This document shows, piece by piece, positions 6,833-14,014 of a DNA stretch of 17,568 nt (within the stretch, counting starts at the first letter, position 1; each line of letters opens with the position of its first letter). The notes beneath the pieces were generated by a model, which was not told where the DNA came from, ran no database searches, and saw only the letters and a list, made by a program, of their open reading frames with translations. Source of the stretch: JBDZUZ01 sp040255445 (lineage in GTDB: Bacteria > Planctomycetota > Phycisphaerae > Phycisphaerales > UBA1924). The translations under genes were made by a program, and so were the position numbers. The stretch lies in assembly GCA_040255445.1 (NCBI GenBank), contig JBDZUZ010000080.1, forward strand, positions 1 to 17,568. Direction: 5' to 3'.

Positions 6833-9082
6833 ATGACGATGCTTCGCCGGATGACCGCCGCCGCCCTCCTGGTGGCGGGCTCGATGATGTTCGCCGCGCC
6901 CGCGGCTTCCTTCGCCGCCGCGACCACGACCACCGGCTTCACCTACGACCTCACCCGCGACTGGTCGGCCGACCTCTGGTCCGCGGCCAAGGCTGGCGAT
7001 GCCGACCGCTTCCAGACCCTGCTCACCGCACTCGAACTCAACGAGGGCGCAACGCCCGCCGAGCGGCAGATCCATACGGCGGCGGTATCACTGCGGGCAC
7101 ACCTCGACAAGCGCGAGGAAGACCGGACCAGCCGCATTACCGAAGTCCGCGCCGAGATGGCGGAAGCCATCGCCGAGGGCGATGCCGTCAAGTCGCTGGC
7201 CGAAGCCCTCCGCGGCGCGCTCGAACTCGAGATCCTCGCCACCGACAAGGGCGCGATCATCAAGGAACCCGAGATTGTCGCCCTGATGAAGAAGGCCGAA
7301 CAGGCCGCCCGCACCGCAGAGGCCGACGGCCGCATCCTCGATGCCAGCGAACTCTTCGTGCTGCTCTCGAGCCTCACCGAAGACTCCGGCCAGTTCAAGC
7401 CCGATGTCACGCGGCTGAACCAGCGGCTGACCATGCTCCGCCTCTACACGCCCCACCGCCTCTGGGAGATGCGCGACCAGCGCCTCCGCGACCGCGGCGA
7501 GGATGCGCTCCCGCCGTACAACTCGCTGGGCGATGACTACCACGGCAAGCTCTCAACGATCACCAAGGATCTGGTGCTCCGCTCGATCCTCTACACGCCG
7601 CGTCATATCGAACAGCCCAAGGGCCCGCAGGTGGTGCTGGGCGGCATCGAAGCGGTCCGCACGCTGGTGACCACCCGCGATCTCGTGGGCGCGTTCCCCC
7701 GCATCGCCGACGACAACGCCGTTGCGGAGATGCTCGCGATCCTCGACGCCGAGAAGGCCCGCTTCGAGAAGGTCGAACGCACCGATCAGTTCGAGGTCGA
7801 CCGCGCCATCGACCGCATCCTGCAGGCCAACAACCGCACCGTGAAGATCATGCCCCAGGCCGTGCTGCACGAGTTCGGCAACGGCGCGATGGCCACGCTC
7901 GACGATTACACCGCCATCATCTGGCCCGATGAGGTCCGCCGCTTCCAGCGCAACACCCAGGGCAAGTTCGTCGGCGTCGGCGTGCAGATCGAGTACAACG
8001 AGGTGCAGGCGATCCGCGTCGTGACACCGCTCGAGGGCACGCCCGCGCAGCGGGCCGGCGTCCTCGCCGGCGATGTGATCAAGGCGATCGACGGCAAGCC
8101 CGCCGTCGGCCTCAGCCTGGATCAGGCCGTCGACGTCATCACCGGCCCCGCCGGGACTGATGTCATCCTCACGCTCGAGCGCAAGGACCCCGAGGCCGGC
8201 GAAGAGGCCACGAAGGACATCGATGTCCGCATCACCCGCAGCGTAATCAACATCACGACGGTCAAGGGCTGGAAGCGCGAGGGCGTCCGCGAGGACGACT
8301 GGAACTGGTTCGTCGACCCAGAGAGCAAGATCGGGTACGTCCGCCTGCTCCAGTTCGCCGACGGCACCGACGATGAGCTCCGCCGCGCCATCGCGCAGAT
8401 GCGGCAGGAAGGCCTCAACGGCCTGATCATGGACCTGCGTTTCAACCCGGGCGGCCTGCTCGATCAGGCCGTGAAGGTCTCGCGCAAGTTCGTCTCCCGC
8501 GAAGGCGGCTACATCGTGATGACCCAGGGCCCCAACGGCACCATCGAGTCACCCGAGTTCAGCCGCCCGTCGCAGGCCGTGCTCGCCGATATCCCCGTGG
8601 TCGTGCTCATCAACGAAGGCTCCGCCTCGGCGAGCGAGATCGTCTCCGGCGTCGTGAGCAACTACATCAAGACCAACGACCTCGACGGCCTCGTGCTCGG
8701 CAACCGCAGCTTCGGCAAGGGCAGCGTGCAGAACGTCTTCCCGATCGCGCAGGACGCGATGCTCAAGCTCACGATCCAGTACTACATGCTCCCCGACAAG
8801 TCGATCATCCACCGCCGCCCGGGCGCCAAGACCTGGGGCGTCGAGCCCAACCTCTCGATCGAGATGCTCCCCAAGCAGACGACCGACGCGATCACGCTCC
8901 GCCGCAACGCCGATGTCCTCCCCATGGACGCCAAGGGCGAGGCCGCGCCGCAGGCCGACCGTCCCAACCCGGACGATCTGCTCGCCAAGGGCATCGACCT
9001 GCAGCTCGAAACGGCCCTCGTCCTGCTCAAGGCCCGGACCGCGGCCGACCCCGTGAAGACCCTCACGCAGTCGAACCGCTGA
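6833..9082 (+). CDS. Secreted PDZ/S41 C-terminal processing protease
   Basis: This is a 749-residue serine protease of the CtpA/Tsp (S41) family. A signal peptide covers about residues 1-29 (MTMLRRMTAAALLVAG...), so it acts outside the cytoplasm. A long helical, charged N-terminal region (about 30-365) has no recognised domain. A PDZ domain follows at about 375-460 (GVGVQIEYNE... GVLAGDVIKAIDGKPA). The protease core contains MDLRFNPGGLLDQAV, the nucleophile Ser599 in NEGSASASEIV, and the general base Lys629 in FGKGSVQ. The Ser-Lys gap is 5 residues longer than in B. subtilis CtpB. The start at 6833 is preferred over an in-frame ATG at 6761 because AGGGAG lies 6 nt upstream and the signal peptide begins there. 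The family degrades or trims periplasmic proteins by their C-termini. Confidence 0.92.
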   Translation: MTMLRRMTAAALLVAGSMMFAAPAASFAAATTTTGFTYDLTRDWSADLWSAAKAGDADRFQTLLTALELNEGATPAERQIHTAAVSLRAHLDKREEDRTSRITEVRAEMAEAIAEGDAVKSLAEALRGALELEILATDKGAIIKEPEIVALMKKAEQAARTAEADGRILDASELFVLLSSLTEDSGQFKPDVTRLNQRLTMLRLYTPHRLWEMRDQRLRDRGEDALPPYNSLGDDYHGKLSTITKDLVLRSILYTPRHIEQPKGPQVVLGGIEAVRTLVTTRDLVGAFPRIADDNAVAEMLAILDAEKARFEKVERTDQFEVDRAIDRILQANNRTVKIMPQAVLHEFGNGAMATLDDYTAIIWPDEVRRFQRNTQGKFVGVGVQIEYNEVQAIRVVTPLEGTPAQRAGVLAGDVIKAIDGKPAVGLSLDQAVDVITGPAGTDVILTLERKDPEAGEEATKDIDVRITRSVINITTVKGWKREGVREDDWNWFVDPESKIGYVRLLQFADGTDDELRRAIAQMRQEGLNGLIMDLRFNPGGLLDQAVKVSRKFVSREGGYIVMTQGPNGTIESPEFSRPSQAVLADIPVVVLINEGSASASEIVSGVVSNYIKTNDLDGLVLGNRSFGKGSVQNVFPIAQDAMLKLTIQYYMLPDKSIIHRRPGAKTWGVEPNLSIEMLPKQTTDAITLRRNADVLPMDAKGEAAPQADRPNPDDLLAKGIDLQLETALVLLKARTAADPVKTLTQSNR

Positions 9083-9105
9083 CCCGATCCCAGATCGCCA
9101 ACCCG

Positions 9106-9137
9106 CGGCCGCGTCGGCCCTCCGACGCGGCCGTTTT
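9106..9137 (+). terminator. Rho-independent terminator after the S41 protease gene
   Basis: A perfect 12-bp stem pairs CGGCCGCGTCGG (9106-9117) with CCGACGCGGCCG (9122-9133). The loop is CCCT and TTTT follows at 9134-9137. It lies 23 nt after the stop codon and separates the protease gene from the pyruvate dehydrogenase cluster. Confidence 0.9.
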
Positions 9138-9232
9138 CGTGCGCCCCCGACACCGCGCCAAACCGCACGATGTCATCCGTTTTCACGCCGCGTTGGAACG
9201 CCCCGGAACCCGCCCGGCCCTCAGCCCGCCGG

Positions 9233-9261
9233 TTGTTTCAGAACCTCCCATTCCCTAGCAT
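9233..9261 (+). promoter_or_regulatory. Predicted sigma70-type promoter of the PDH cluster
   Basis: TTGTTT (9233-9238) and TAGCAT (9256-9261) are separated by exactly 17 nt in a locally AT-richer patch of the 325-nt gene-free stretch 9083-9407. The predicted start of transcription is near 9268, giving a leader of about 140 nt. Apart from the upstream terminator, this promoter and the leader stems, nothing else is seen in the stretch. Confidence 0.6.
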
Positions 9262-9265
9262 TCCC

Positions 9266-9315
9266 GGCCCACCGAGCGGGCCTCGGGATCGCTCGGAACG
9301 CCGGCCGGAGCCGGC
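9266..9315 (+). promoter_or_regulatory. Leader stems upstream of pdhA
   Basis: CCGAGCG (9272-9278) pairs perfectly with CGCTCGG (9290-9296). GGCCC (9266-9270) can instead pair with GGGCC (9278-9282), and the two stems exclude each other. A further hairpin GCCGGC-CGGA-GCCGGC occupies 9300-9315. This arrangement could be a switch, but chance pairing in GC-rich DNA is a real alternative. Confidence 0.25.
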
Positions 9316-9407
9316 CGCATGCCTCCTCCCCGAGACCCTCACGATTGCCAACCCGACCTGCCGCGATCCGCGGCCGCCGGGATTTGGGCCGACGCAAGGA
9401 CCTCGTG

Positions 9408-10565
9408 ATGTCCCACGCGACCGCGGAGCCGGATACCAGCATGACCCAGGCAACCCAGAATCAGAACCAGCTCGCCAGCCAGAAGCTCCCGGGCGACACG
9501 CTCATCCAGTGGCTCCGCGACATGCTCCTGATCCGGGAGTTCGAGAACCGCTGTGCCCAGGCCTACCAGCAGGCCAAGATCGGCGGCTTCTGCCACCTCT
9601 ACACCGGCCAGGAAGCCGTCGCCGTTGGCACCATCCAGTCGCTCAACCACGATGACCCCATCGTGACCGCCTACCGCGACCACGGGCACGCGCTCGCCCG
9701 CGGCATGTCCGTCGAGGCCTGCATGGCCGAGATGTTCGGCCGCCTCAACGGCTGCGCCAAGGGCAAGGGCGGCTCGATGCACATGTTCGACAAGCCCAAC
9801 TGGCTCTTCGGCGGGCACGGCATCGTCGGCGCTCAGACCCCGCTGGGCACGGGCCTGGCCTTCGCCGCCCGCTACGAGTGGGAAGTGCTCAACCAGTCCG
9901 TCACCGGCGGCGAGGCCAAGAAGAAGGTTTCCCTCGCCTACCTGGGCGACGGCGCGCTCAACCAGGGCGCCCTGCACGAGTGCATGAACCTCGCCGGCCT
10001 CTGGGACATCCCGGTCATCTACGTCGTCGAGAACAACGGCTACTCGATGGGCACCGCCATCGGCCGCGGCACCACCATGGCCGACGACCTCACCAAGAAG
10101 GCCGATGCCTACGGCATCCGCGGCGAGATCATCGACGGCTTTGATGTGATCGACCTCTACAACGAGTTCAAGCCGCTCGTCGACTGGTGCCGCGAGAACC
10201 AGAAGCCCGCGTTTGTCGACCTCAAGACCTACCGGTACCTGGGCCACTCGATGTCCGACCCCCAGAAGTACCGCACCAAGGACGAGGTCGAGCAGTTCAA
10301 GGGGAAGGACTCGATCGACCGCCTCGCCTCGCGCCTGATGGGCGAGATCAAGGGCGAGAACGGCCAGCCGGTCCTCTCCGAGGACCGCTTCAAGGAACTG
10401 CAGGCCGAGGTCCGCGAGCAGGTCAAGACCGGCATCGAGGCCGCCGAGGCCGGCGAGATGTCCGAGGTCGACGCCGAGCTCTACAGCGATGTCTTCATCA
10501 ACCCGCTGCCCAACATGAGCCCGATCCGCGACTACACGCACGGGGCGAAGAACCCGCTGCTCTAA
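9408..10565 (+). CDS. pdhA: Pyruvate dehydrogenase E1 component, alpha subunit
   Basis: This 385-residue thiamine-diphosphate-dependent subunit decarboxylates pyruvate with the beta subunit and reductively acetylates E2. The cofactor motif runs from GDGALNQGALHE (G180-D181-G182) to VVENNGYSMG (N209-N210), the classic GDG...NN spacing. Other landmarks are LIREFENRCAQAYQQAKIGG near the start, GKGGSMHMFDK, and YRYLGHSMSDPQKYR, the conserved loop near the mitochondrial phosphorylation sites. The start at ATG 9408 is preferred because AAGGA (9396-9400) sits 7 nt upstream; an in-frame ATG at 9345 would add an Arg-rich, unconserved stretch. Related branched-chain 2-oxoacid or acetoin dehydrogenases share this fold, but the close match to PDH E1 alpha and the following genes favour pyruvate. 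Confidence 0.93.
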   Translation: MSHATAEPDTSMTQATQNQNQLASQKLPGDTLIQWLRDMLLIREFENRCAQAYQQAKIGGFCHLYTGQEAVAVGTIQSLNHDDPIVTAYRDHGHALARGMSVEACMAEMFGRLNGCAKGKGGSMHMFDKPNWLFGGHGIVGAQTPLGTGLAFAARYEWEVLNQSVTGGEAKKKVSLAYLGDGALNQGALHECMNLAGLWDIPVIYVVENNGYSMGTAIGRGTTMADDLTKKADAYGIRGEIIDGFDVIDLYNEFKPLVDWCRENQKPAFVDLKTYRYLGHSMSDPQKYRTKDEVEQFKGKDSIDRLASRLMGEIKGENGQPVLSEDRFKELQAEVREQVKTGIEAAEAGEMSEVDAELYSDVFINPLPNMSPIRDYTHGAKNPLL

Positions 10566-10626
10566 GGCCTGCGCGACGATCGCGCTCGCACCGATCGCGT
10601 ACTCGACACCGAACACACCCAGTCGC

Positions 10627-10642
10627 GGCGACCGACGTCGCC
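10627..10642 (+). other. Small hairpin in the pdhA-pdhB spacer
   Basis: GGCGAC-CGAC-GTCGCC forms a perfect 6-bp stem with a 4-nt loop in the 107-nt spacer. No T-run follows, so it is not an intrinsic terminator. It could affect mRNA stability between the two genes. Confidence 0.3.
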
Positions 10643-10672
10643 CCGGCCTTCCAGACCCGAAACGAGACACCG

Positions 10673-11764
10673 ATGACCACCGCCACCGCCCCGCTCCCGC
10701 CCGGCGCCACCCTGGTCGAGCACCCCGCCCTGCCCGGCGGCTACGCCGTGCCCGACTTCGACAAGCCGCTCCCCAGCCGCGAGGGCGACCGCATCATCCA
10801 GTTCCGCGAAGCTCTGCGTGAGGCGATGAGCGAAGAGATGCGCCGTGACAAGCGCATCTTCCTCATGGGCGAGGAAGTCGCCCAGTACAGCGGTGCGTAC
10901 AAGGTCAGCCAGGGCATGCTCGAGGAGTTCGGCGCGAAGCGCATCATCGACTCCCCCATCTCCGAGAACGGCTTCGCCGGCCTCGCGGTCGGCGCGGCGA
11001 TGTACGGCCTCCGCCCCATCATCGAGTTCATGTCCTGGTCCTTCTCGCTCGTCGCGGCGGATCAGATCCTCAACAACGTCCCCAAGATGCTTTACATGTC
11101 CGGCGGCCAGTGGGGCTGCCCGGTCGTCTTCCGCGGCAACGACGGCGCGGGCGGCCAGCTCGGCTCCACGCACTCCTGGTGCGTCGAGGGCCTCTACGCC
11201 AACGTGCCGGGCGTCAAGATCGTCATCCCCAGCAACCCGTACGACGCTAAGGGCCTGCTCAAGACCGCGATCGTCGACCCCGACCCGGTCTTCTTCCTCG
11301 AGTCCGAGCGCATGCTGGGCGACAAGGCCCATGTCCCCGAGGAGGAGTACTACATCCCCTTCGGCAAGGCCTGGAAGCCGCGTCAGGGCGACGACTGCAC
11401 CGTCGTGTCGTGGGGCCGCCCCGTGCACTTCGCCGTCGAGGCCGCCGATGCCCTCAAGGAAGACGGCATCAATGTGGATGTCCTGGACATGCGGACGATC
11501 CGCCCGCTCGACATGGATTCGATCCTCGAGAGCATCAAGCGGACCAATCGCATCGTCATCGTCGATCAGTCCTGGCCCTTCGCGAGCATCGCAAGCGAGG
11601 TCGTGACGCAGGTCATCGAGCGCGGCTTCGACTGGCTCGACCACCAGCCGATCCGCGTGAACACCGACGATGTGCCCACGCCGTACGCGAAGAACCTCGA
11701 AGCGCACTATCTGCCCAACAAGGACAAGATCGTGGCTGCGGTGAGGCGGGCTGTGGGGCGGTGA
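10673..11764 (+). CDS. pdhB: Pyruvate dehydrogenase E1 component, beta subunit
   Basis: This 363-residue partner of E1 alpha completes the thiamine-diphosphate site. Family landmarks are REALREAMSEEMRRDKRIFL, FLMGEEVAQYSGAYKVSQGM, the strongly conserved IDSPISENGFAGLAVGAAM, RPIIEFMSWSFSLVAADQI, and the C-terminal DMRTIRPLDMDSILESIKRT with VDQSWPFASIASEV. An N-terminal extension of about 38 residues rich in Pro and Ala precedes the core and is not typical of bacterial E1 beta; it could help dock to E2. The start ATG 10673 has only a weak GAG upstream. The gene is 107 nt after pdhA. Instead of running straight into pdhC, it is followed 12 nt after its TGA by the left inverted repeat of an inserted cassette. 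Confidence 0.93.
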   Translation: MTTATAPLPPGATLVEHPALPGGYAVPDFDKPLPSREGDRIIQFREALREAMSEEMRRDKRIFLMGEEVAQYSGAYKVSQGMLEEFGAKRIIDSPISENGFAGLAVGAAMYGLRPIIEFMSWSFSLVAADQILNNVPKMLYMSGGQWGCPVVFRGNDGAGGQLGSTHSWCVEGLYANVPGVKIVIPSNPYDAKGLLKTAIVDPDPVFFLESERMLGDKAHVPEEEYYIPFGKAWKPRQGDDCTVVSWGRPVHFAVEAADALKEDGINVDVLDMRTIRPLDMDSILESIKRTNRIVIVDQSWPFASIASEVVTQVIERGFDWLDHQPIRVNTDDVPTPYAKNLEAHYLPNKDKIVAAVRRAVGR

Positions 11765-11776
11765 AAGCCGTTGATC

Positions 11777-11801
11777 AAAGCGTAAAGCGTACAGCGTAAA
11801 G
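11777..11801 (+). repeat. Left terminal inverted repeat
   Basis: The arm begins AAAGCGTAAAGC and ends GTAAAG. It is made of 7-bp units alternating GTAAAGC and GTACAGC and is the exact reverse complement of 12259-12283. It is followed inward by TGGAC. Confidence 0.93.
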
Positions 11802-11864
11802 TGGACATGACTCGACGGTGGGTGTGCCCGTCACACGGAGACATCCACGGGTTGGAACGATCGC

Positions 11865-12230
11865 GTGGGAAGACTCTCGGAAGAGCTGCGCAGCCGGACC
11901 GAGTCGTTCGCGGATCGGATGCTTGATGTCGTTGACACGCTGGAACTGAAACGCTCGTATTCAAGGATTCTGGACCAGATGGTCGGCGCGGGCACATCGG
12001 TCGGGGCAAACATTTGCGAGGCAGATCAAGCAGTCAGTCGGCCCGATTTCGCGAAATGCCTGGGGATCGCTGTGAAGGAGTTAGCAGAATGTCAATACTG
12101 GCTGCGTGTGTGCGTCCGACGCGGCTGGCTCCCCGACACGCGGCTCGCCCCGCTGCAGTTGGAGGCTGAAGAGCTTGCGAAGATCTTCAACGCCATGATC
12201 ACGCGAACGAGACGCGCCCGCAAGTCCTGA
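11865..12230 (+). CDS. Four-helix-bundle protein, S23 / 23S rRNA IVS family
   Basis: This 121-residue, almost entirely helical protein has four amphipathic helices at about residues 3-27, 28-58, 59-86 and 92-115. The core segment SYSRILDQMVGAGTSVGANI followed by CEADQAVSRPDF, then KCLGIAVKELAECQYWL, matches the family pattern (normally '..QL..A..SI..NIAEG.....KEF...L.IA.GS..E'). The family was first seen as the protein encoded in intervening sequences of 23S rRNA genes, and a relative (Avd) serves diversity-generating retroelements. Here there is no rRNA, reverse transcriptase or template repeat. The start is GTG 11865 with no good Shine-Dalgarno; a GTGTG-CCCGT-CACAC hairpin (11822-11836) lies upstream. 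It is inserted between pdhB and pdhC and has no evident role in PDH. Molecular function is unknown. Confidence 0.82.
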   Translation: MGRLSEELRSRTESFADRMLDVVDTLELKRSYSRILDQMVGAGTSVGANICEADQAVSRPDFAKCLGIAVKELAECQYWLRVCVRRGWLPDTRLAPLQLEAEELAKIFNAMITRTRRARKS

Positions 12231-12258
12231 CGACCCCGCCCTGCACTAGTCCTGTACG

Positions 12259-12283
12259 CTTTACGCTGTACGCTTTACGCTTT
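12259..12283 (-). repeat. Right terminal inverted repeat
   Basis: This is the exact reverse complement of the left arm. On its inner side the right arm has one extra partial unit (CGTACA on the minus strand, reaching about 12254) before the shared GGAC, so the two arms differ by gain or loss of nearly one 7-bp repeat unit. Confidence 0.93.
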
Positions 12284-12306
12284 CCGGCCCTTTCAGAGAA
12301 CTCACC

Positions 12307-13686
12307 ATGCCGATCGAAGTGACCATGCCCCGCCTGTCCGACACCATGCAGCAGGGGACGATCGTCAAGTGGAACGTCAAGGAAGGCCAGAAGGTCGCTT
12401 CCGGCGATGTCATTGCGGACATCGAGACGGACAAGGCGACCATGGAACTGCAAACGTTCGATGAGGGCACCGTCGCCGCGCTCACCACGCCCGAGGGCCA
12501 GTCGGTGCCGGTCGGCACGCTGATCGCCGTACTCGCCACCGAGGGCGAAAACGTCGCGGATGTGAAGGCGAAGGCCGGCTCGGGCGACGCGAAAAAGCAG
12601 AAGGCGGAGTCGTCGAGCGACGACAAGTCGAGTGATTCTGGCAGCACCTCCACAGCCACCGCCGAGAAGAGCGGCAAGTCGGAGGAGTCCGAAGACTCCG
12701 AGCCCGCCCACGCCTCCAACGGCCACGCCGACCACGGCTCCTCCGGCAACCGCATCTTCGCCTCGCCCCTCGCCCGCAAGATCGCGGCCGATGAGGGCAT
12801 CGATCTCGCCGAACTGAAGGGCTCCGGCCCCGGCGGCCGCATTGTCCGCAAGGATGTCGAGGCCGCGGTGTCCGGCGGTGGCGCCAAGCAAGGCAAGGCC
12901 CCGGCACCGAGCGAGTCCGGCCGCGCCGCTTCGGCCCCCGCGCCCGCCCCGCTCCCGCCCGCGGGCGCTGCCCTCGAAGCCCGCACCGTCACACTCTCGA
13001 ACATGCGTCGCGTCATCGCCGAGCGCCTGGTCGAGTCCAAGACCACCATCCCGCACTACCAGGTCACCGTCGAAGTCGACATGGATGCGCTCCTGTCGCT
13101 CCGCGCCGACCTCAACGAGCAGCTCGCCGATCAGGGCGTCAAGCTCAGCGTCAACGACTTCCTCGTCCGCGCCTGCGCCCTGGGCATGCACAAGCACCCC
13201 TTCGTCAACAGCCGCTGGGCGATGAAGGGCAAGGAAGCGACCATCGAGATCATCGGCGATGTCAACATCGGCGTCGCCGTCGCCCTCCCCGAGGACCGCG
13301 GCGGCGGCCTGGTCGTCGCGACCATCCGCAGCGCCGACCGCATCGGCCTCCGCCAGATCTCCGCCGACACCAAACGCCTCGCCGACAAGGCCCGCAGCAA
13401 GGGCCTTGCGCCCCAGGAGATGTCGGACTCGACCTTCACCATCTCCAACCTGGGCATGTTCGGCGTCGACCACTTCACCGCGATCATCAACCCGCCCAAC
13501 GTCGCGATCCTCGCGGTGGGCGCGGCGATCCAGAAGCCCGTCGTCAAGAACGGTCAGATCGTCGTTGGCAACGTCATGTCCATGACGATGTCGAGCGATC
13601 ACCGCATCGTCGACGGCGCCATGGCCGCCCAGTACCTCCAGACCGTCAAGAGCCTCCTCGAGAAGCCCGCGACACTGCTGGTGTGA
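12307..13686 (+). CDS. pdhC: Dihydrolipoyl acetyltransferase, E2 of pyruvate dehydrogenase
   Basis: This 459-residue core subunit receives the acetyl group from E1 and passes it to CoA. A single lipoyl domain spans about residues 1-78, with the lipoylated lysine K43 in IETDKATMEL. A flexible linker of about 60 residues follows; it is unusually rich in Ser, Asp, Glu and Lys rather than the common Ala/Pro type. The peripheral-subunit-binding domain lies at about 149-188 (ASPLARKIAADEGIDLAELK, then GPGGRIVRKDVEAA). After a second, Ala/Pro-rich linker comes the catalytic domain from about 230, with the acyltransferase motif SSDHRIVDG (H432, D436) and FTISNLGMFGVDHF. The start ATG 12307 has only a weak purine-rich site upstream. 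The S23 cassette separates it from pdhB. No E3 gene follows. Confidence 0.94.
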   Translation: MPIEVTMPRLSDTMQQGTIVKWNVKEGQKVASGDVIADIETDKATMELQTFDEGTVAALTTPEGQSVPVGTLIAVLATEGENVADVKAKAGSGDAKKQKAESSSDDKSSDSGSTSTATAEKSGKSEESEDSEPAHASNGHADHGSSGNRIFASPLARKIAADEGIDLAELKGSGPGGRIVRKDVEAAVSGGGAKQGKAPAPSESGRAASAPAPAPLPPAGAALEARTVTLSNMRRVIAERLVESKTTIPHYQVTVEVDMDALLSLRADLNEQLADQGVKLSVNDFLVRACALGMHKHPFVNSRWAMKGKEATIEIIGDVNIGVAVALPEDRGGGLVVATIRSADRIGLRQISADTKRLADKARSKGLAPQEMSDSTFTISNLGMFGVDHFTAIINPPNVAILAVGAAIQKPVVKNGQIVVGNVMSMTMSSDHRIVDGAMAAQYLQTVKSLLEKPATLLV

Positions 13687-13717
13687 TGCCGCGGCCGCGG
13701 CGTGCAAACAATCGCCC

Positions 13718-14014
13718 GTGACCGAGCCCACCCCACCCCCACGCCCGCACGGTGACGGCCCCGCCAATGGCCCCTCCCCCGCGCGGCGGACGCTCTACGC
13801 CTTCATCGCGATCACACTGATCGCCGCGGTCGGCGTCTGGCTGCTCCCCAAGTTCAACCTGCACCTGCCGCTGATCGTCCCCGCCGTCGCGTTCATCGCC
13901 ATCGCCGCGGCAGTCCTCACCCTCGCGCGGCACGAGGCCCCCGATGAGGACGAGGGCGATGATCCCGGTTCGCCCGACATCGCCGGCCGCATCGGCGACG
14001 AAGACAGGCCGTGA
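13718..14014 (+). CDS. Small two-helix membrane protein, unknown function
   Basis: This 98-residue protein starts with GTG 13718. A Pro/Gly-rich N-terminus (about 1-24) precedes two hydrophobic segments, TLYAFIAITLIAAVGVWLLP (about 25-44) and LIVPAVAFIAIAAAVLTLA (about 52-70). A strongly acidic tail (EAPDEDEGDDPGS...) follows. No family is recognised. It lies 31 nt after pdhC and its stop overlaps the GTG start of the next gene by 4 nt (GTGA), so it is probably co-transcribed with that gene and perhaps with the pdh operon, since no terminator is seen after pdhC. Confidence 0.6.
   Translation: MTEPTPPPRPHGDGPANGPSPARRTLYAFIAITLIAAVGVWLLPKFNLHLPLIVPAVAFIAIAAAVLTLARHEAPDEDEGDDPGSPDIAGRIGDEDRP

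Larger units (their letters stand above)
11777..12283. mobile_element. Four-helix-bundle cassette with terminal inverted repeats
   Basis: This unit of about 507 bp is bounded by perfect 25-bp inverted repeats (11777-11801 and 12259-12283) and encloses one gene of the S23 four-helix-bundle family. The interior is visibly less GC-rich than the neighbouring pdh genes. No transposase, reverse transcriptase or recombinase is encoded, and no target-site duplication is obvious at the borders. It sits between pdhB and pdhC, 12 nt after one stop and 23 nt before the next start. It looks like a non-autonomous mobile element or a domesticated relic of one, but mobility is inferred and not shown. Confidence 0.6.

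Noticed and set aside
10627..10642. Intrinsic terminator between pdhA and pdhB
   Set aside because: The hairpin is short and no T-run follows it.
9339..10670. Long minus-strand open frame opposite pdhA, with similar ones opposite pdhB and pdhC
   Set aside because: These are antisense shadows of strongly conserved pdh genes, with Val/Asp/His-rich composition typical of reversed high-GC codons.
11865..12230. Diversity-generating retroelement, because Avd is a four-helix-bundle relative
   Set aside because: No reverse transcriptase, template repeat or variable repeat is found anywhere in the window.
11777..12283. CRISPR array from the short repeated units in the inverted repeats
   Set aside because: The units are 7 bp, directly adjacent, without spacers, and occur as just two inverted blocks.
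11764..12306. Target-site duplication at the borders of the S23 cassette
   Set aside because: The flanks (TTGATC on the left, CCGGCC on the right) do not match directly. Only a loose inverted resemblance (GAAAG..CCG) is present.
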